Both the position numbers and the translations under genes were made by a program. DNA of 9,425 nt, taken from contig JAFLSP010000066.1 of the NCBI GenBank assembly GCA_022510885.1, positions 1 to 9,425 of the forward strand, written 5' to 3'. This document shows positions 7,511-9,425 of the stretch, in pieces (the first letter of the stretch is position 1; every line of letters starts with the position of its first letter). This DNA is from Treponema sp. Lineage in GTDB: Bacteria; Spirochaetota; Spirochaetia; Treponematales; Treponemataceae. The notes under the pieces were generated by a model. The model did no database searches and had not been told where the DNA came from. It was given only the letters and a program-made list of their open reading frames with translations.

Positions 7511-9411
7511 ATGACGGTGGCCTGCGTTTCTTTTCGGAACGTGAGCGCGTCGTCCGTGGCATACCAGGCAGTCACCGTGAACGTCACGTCATCGTCCGTG
7601 TCGGTCACGTAGGCAATCGTCATCGTCTGCGGCGGGAAGTCGGGCACGGTGAAGGTGGCGGTCTTGGTCTCCTCGTTTACCGTGTAGTCGTAGCTTGCGT
7701 CGAACAGCGGTATGACGGTTTCGGCGGTGAGCGTGACGTCGTAGTGCGCGGCGTTCGTCTGCGACGTGACGGTGATGCTCCGCATGGTCATGCCCTGTTC
7801 CTCGTCCGTCTGCACCGAGATGGCGAGCGAGCCGCGGTCGTCCTCAACCGCGTGTATGGTTGCGGGGGCGCGATGCATCGTCTGCCGGGAGAGGAGCGCG
7901 AGCGCGGTGATGAGCAGCACCGTCGCCGCTATGACGACCAGCGTGGAGAGCGAGCCGCGAACCGCTATCTTTTTGAGCGAGAAGCCCTCGGTATGTGCGT
8001 AGACGTGCAGCCGCGTGAGCAGGCGCAGCCACATAATCAGGAACGGAAAGACGAGCAGGGCGAGCAGCAGGTTGTACTGCGGCGGCGAGAACACGAGCGG
8101 CAGCAGGTCGCGGTGGTAGCCGTTCCGCAGCAGCACGAACACGTAGGGCAGGAAGGGGAGCAGCATGAGAAGGAACGAGAGCGCGAGCGGCACGACGTGC
8201 CGCGCCCGCCGCGCCACGCCTATCAGCGCGTATTCGAGCAGGAACAGCGAGAGCAGCGAGATGTCCACCGCGCTGAACACGAAAATGTTCCCGATGCCCA
8301 CGAGGGAGATGAAGAAACTGTCCGTGAACTGCGCGGTGGAGAAGCGCGACGACTGCCAGGCGGCGAACAGGACGGCGATGAAGAACAGCGCGAACACCAG
8401 TTTCGTGCCGAACTGCACGACCAGGGACGCGCGCGGGAGCACGGCCGAGCAGAACGTCTGCCCCAGCCAGAACGCGCCGAACGTGACCGCAATCGTCAGC
8501 GGGATGAGGTACCAGGTGCGCCTGAATTCCTGCCGGTAGTCCGTGCCGCCGCGCCCCACGAGCGGGGACGTGCAGACCGTGAGCAGGAAGAGCGTCCCCA
8601 GCGTCAGGCAGAGCAGGAGCAGGAACCGCTCGCCAATCCAGATGCGCGCAAGCGGGCGGGGCAGGTGCAGATAGTGGTTGTCCCACTGCGCCGTGCCCTT
8701 GGAGGAGAACCGCTCGGCGAACGTGGCGAGCGCGTCCAGGCCGTCCGCGCCCGCGAGCGTGACCGTTGCCGCGGGGATGCCGTTCCAGATGAATGTCGCC
8801 ATGCGCCGCTCGCCGCGCAGGAATCCCGCGCGGTACAGCGAGGCGAAGCGGTGCGGATATGCCGCACGGACTTTCGCGCGGGCGAATGCTTCTGTCAGCT
8901 GCTGGGCGAGCCAGCGCGGGGTCATTATGCCGAAACCGCCCGTCAGGATGGCAGTCGTGTCCGAAAACCGCACGGCAACTGCCGCAGTGCGGTCGATGTC
9001 CTCCACGTTCTGCGCGAACACCCCCGACCCCGAAAGCGCGAAATTGAACGGCGAGTCGTCCTGCGCGGCAAACAGCGCAACGACCGTGCAGGGAAGCTGT
9101 GCCTCGGCGAGCCGCCGCAGGAACGCCGCCACGTCATCAAAATGCGCGTAGGCCTCCTCCTGCATAAAGGAGAACACGACCGTATCCCTGCCCGAACCCT
9201 GCGCCTCGTCCGCTCTGTACGGATAGACTAGCAGGTTGAACGGGAACTCGTCCTGCGCGGTGGCGGCAAGCCGCTCGCGCTCGCAGAAAAAGCCCCGTTC
9301 TGACAGTCCGGCTTCAAGCGCGCGGGAAATTGCCCTGCCCGTCGGCGGTGCCGCAAACAGCGGGGCGGTGAGAAAACAGAGAACCGGCAAAAGCAGTCGT
9401 GCGCGATGCAT
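7495..9411 (-). CDS. Polytopic membrane protein with degenerate M28 peptidase-like N-terminal domain (function unknown)
   Basis: I do not recognise a named family for this 638-residue protein. Residues 1-21 form a signal peptide (MHRARLLLPVLCFLTAPLFA). Residues 25-255 form a soluble alpha/beta region, probably outside the membrane. About 262-283, 301-323, 330-352, 365-388, 388-400, 406-428, 443-463 and 486-507 are hydrophobic (seven or eight spans). Residues 510-638 look like beta strands rich in T, V and D, without a lipid-attachment cysteine. The N-terminal region follows the order of M28 aminopeptidases: NLLV (59-62), strand DTVVFSF (76-82), FDD before a helix (91-93), strand TVVALFAAQDD (109-119) where active enzymes have an E-E pair, and GIPAATVTL (211-219) at the end. 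The HxD and final histidine zinc ligands are absent. The layout (M28 region, multiple spans, C-terminal beta domain) recalls the eukaryotic ERMP1 and Gaa1 proteins, but that is inference. The start at 9411 is fixed by the signal peptide and a TATACT six bases upstream. It is the first gene of the dinB operon. Confidence 0.85.
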   Translation of the reverse strand: MHRARLLLPVLCFLTAPLFAAPPTGRAISRALEAGLSERGFFCERERLAATAQDEFPFNLLVYPYRADEAQGSGRDTVVFSFMQEEAYAHFDDVAAFLRRLAEAQLPCTVVALFAAQDDSPFNFALSGSGVFAQNVEDIDRTAAVAVRFSDTTAILTGGFGIMTPRWLAQQLTEAFARAKVRAAYPHRFASLYRAGFLRGERRMATFIWNGIPAATVTLAGADGLDALATFAERFSSKGTAQWDNHYLHLPRPLARIWIGERFLLLLCLTLGTLFLLTVCTSPLVGRGGTDYRQEFRRTWYLIPLTIAVTFGAFWLGQTFCSAVLPRASLVVQFGTKLVFALFFIAVLFAAWQSSRFSTAQFTDSFFISLVGIGNIFVFSAVDISLLSLFLLEYALIGVARRARHVVPLALSFLLMLLPFLPYVFVLLRNGYHRDLLPLVFSPPQYNLLLALLVFPFLIMWLRLLTRLHVYAHTEGFSLKKIAVRGSLSTLVVIAATVLLITALALLSRQTMHRAPATIHAVEDDRGSLAISVQTDEEQGMTMRSITVTSQTNAAHYDVTLTAETVIPLFDASYDYTVNEETKTATFTVPDFPPQTMTIAYVTDTDDDVTFTVTAWYATDDALTFRKETQATVMRGSE

Positions 9412-9425
9412 CGATTCAGTATAGA
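9412..9425 (-). promoter_or_regulatory. -10 element of the membrane protein-dinB operon, leaderless type
   Basis: TATACT at 9423-9418 on the minus strand is followed by GAATCG and the ATG at 9411, the same six-base spacing as at fumarase and secA. The window ends two bases further upstream, so the -35 region cannot be seen. There is no Shine-Dalgarno sequence between hexamer and start codon. Confidence 0.5.

Noticed and set aside
7459..9231. A 590-codon plus-strand frame antisense to the membrane protein, and a 432-codon one (6314-7612) antisense to dinB
   Set aside because: Composition is dominated by Arg, Glu, Gln and His in low-complexity runs, with no family motif. The minus-strand genes are supported by motifs, a signal peptide and start signals.
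1..9425. A hidden defence system, mobile element, CRISPR array or structured RNA
   Set aside because: The five genes fill nearly all of the window, gaps are 53 bp or less, and I saw no spaced direct repeats, transposase, tRNA-like fold or long intergenic structure.

Overview
This GC-rich window carries five protein-coding genes packed almost wall to wall: four encode recognisable bacterial proteins and one a membrane protein of unknown function. Several traits point to a spirochaete of the Treponema group. The SecA sequence, as I remember the family, reads like treponemal SecA. The signal peptidase I is unusually large. The first gene of each transcription unit has little or no leader. The organism call is inference from sequence style, not from a database match, and the GC content looks higher than in the best-known treponemes.

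Layout, left to right. 1-49: a short stretch with an 8-bp inverted repeat and possibly the first codons of a gene that leaves the window. 50-1660 (-): class I, iron-sulfur fumarate hydratase. 1661-1706: a 46-bp divergent promoter region serving fumarase and lepB. 1707-3491 (+): a 594-residue signal peptidase I with five predicted membrane segments and a large insertion in its catalytic domain. 3495-6269 (-): SecA, meeting lepB tail to tail with only 3 bp between the stop codons. 6270-6322: the secA promoter. 6323-7495 (-): DNA polymerase IV (DinB). 7495-9411 (-): a polytopic membrane protein with a signal peptide, an N-terminal domain that looks like a degenerate M28-type peptidase, seven or eight membrane helices and a C-terminal beta-rich domain. 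9412-9425: its probable -10 element at the right edge. There is no intergenic stretch over 60 bp.

Transcription units. The membrane protein and dinB form a two-gene operon with overlapping stop and start codons. secA lies downstream on the same strand but has its own promoter-like site. lepB and secA, which serve the same export pathway (the translocation motor and the peptidase that removes signal peptides), converge. Fumarase belongs to central carbon metabolism and shares only a promoter region with lepB.

The most distinctive signals are (1) a TATANT hexamer ending 6 or 7 bases before the ATG of all four promoter-proximal genes, implying leaderless or near-leaderless mRNAs, whereas the internal gene dinB has a Shine-Dalgarno-like GAGGGG; (2) overlapping back-to-back promoters for fumarase and lepB; (3) the enlarged signal peptidase; and (4) the M28-like membrane protein that lacks the usual zinc ligands. 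I found no mobile element, CRISPR array, tRNA, rRNA or defence system. Apart from the membrane protein this is mostly a core-gene region.
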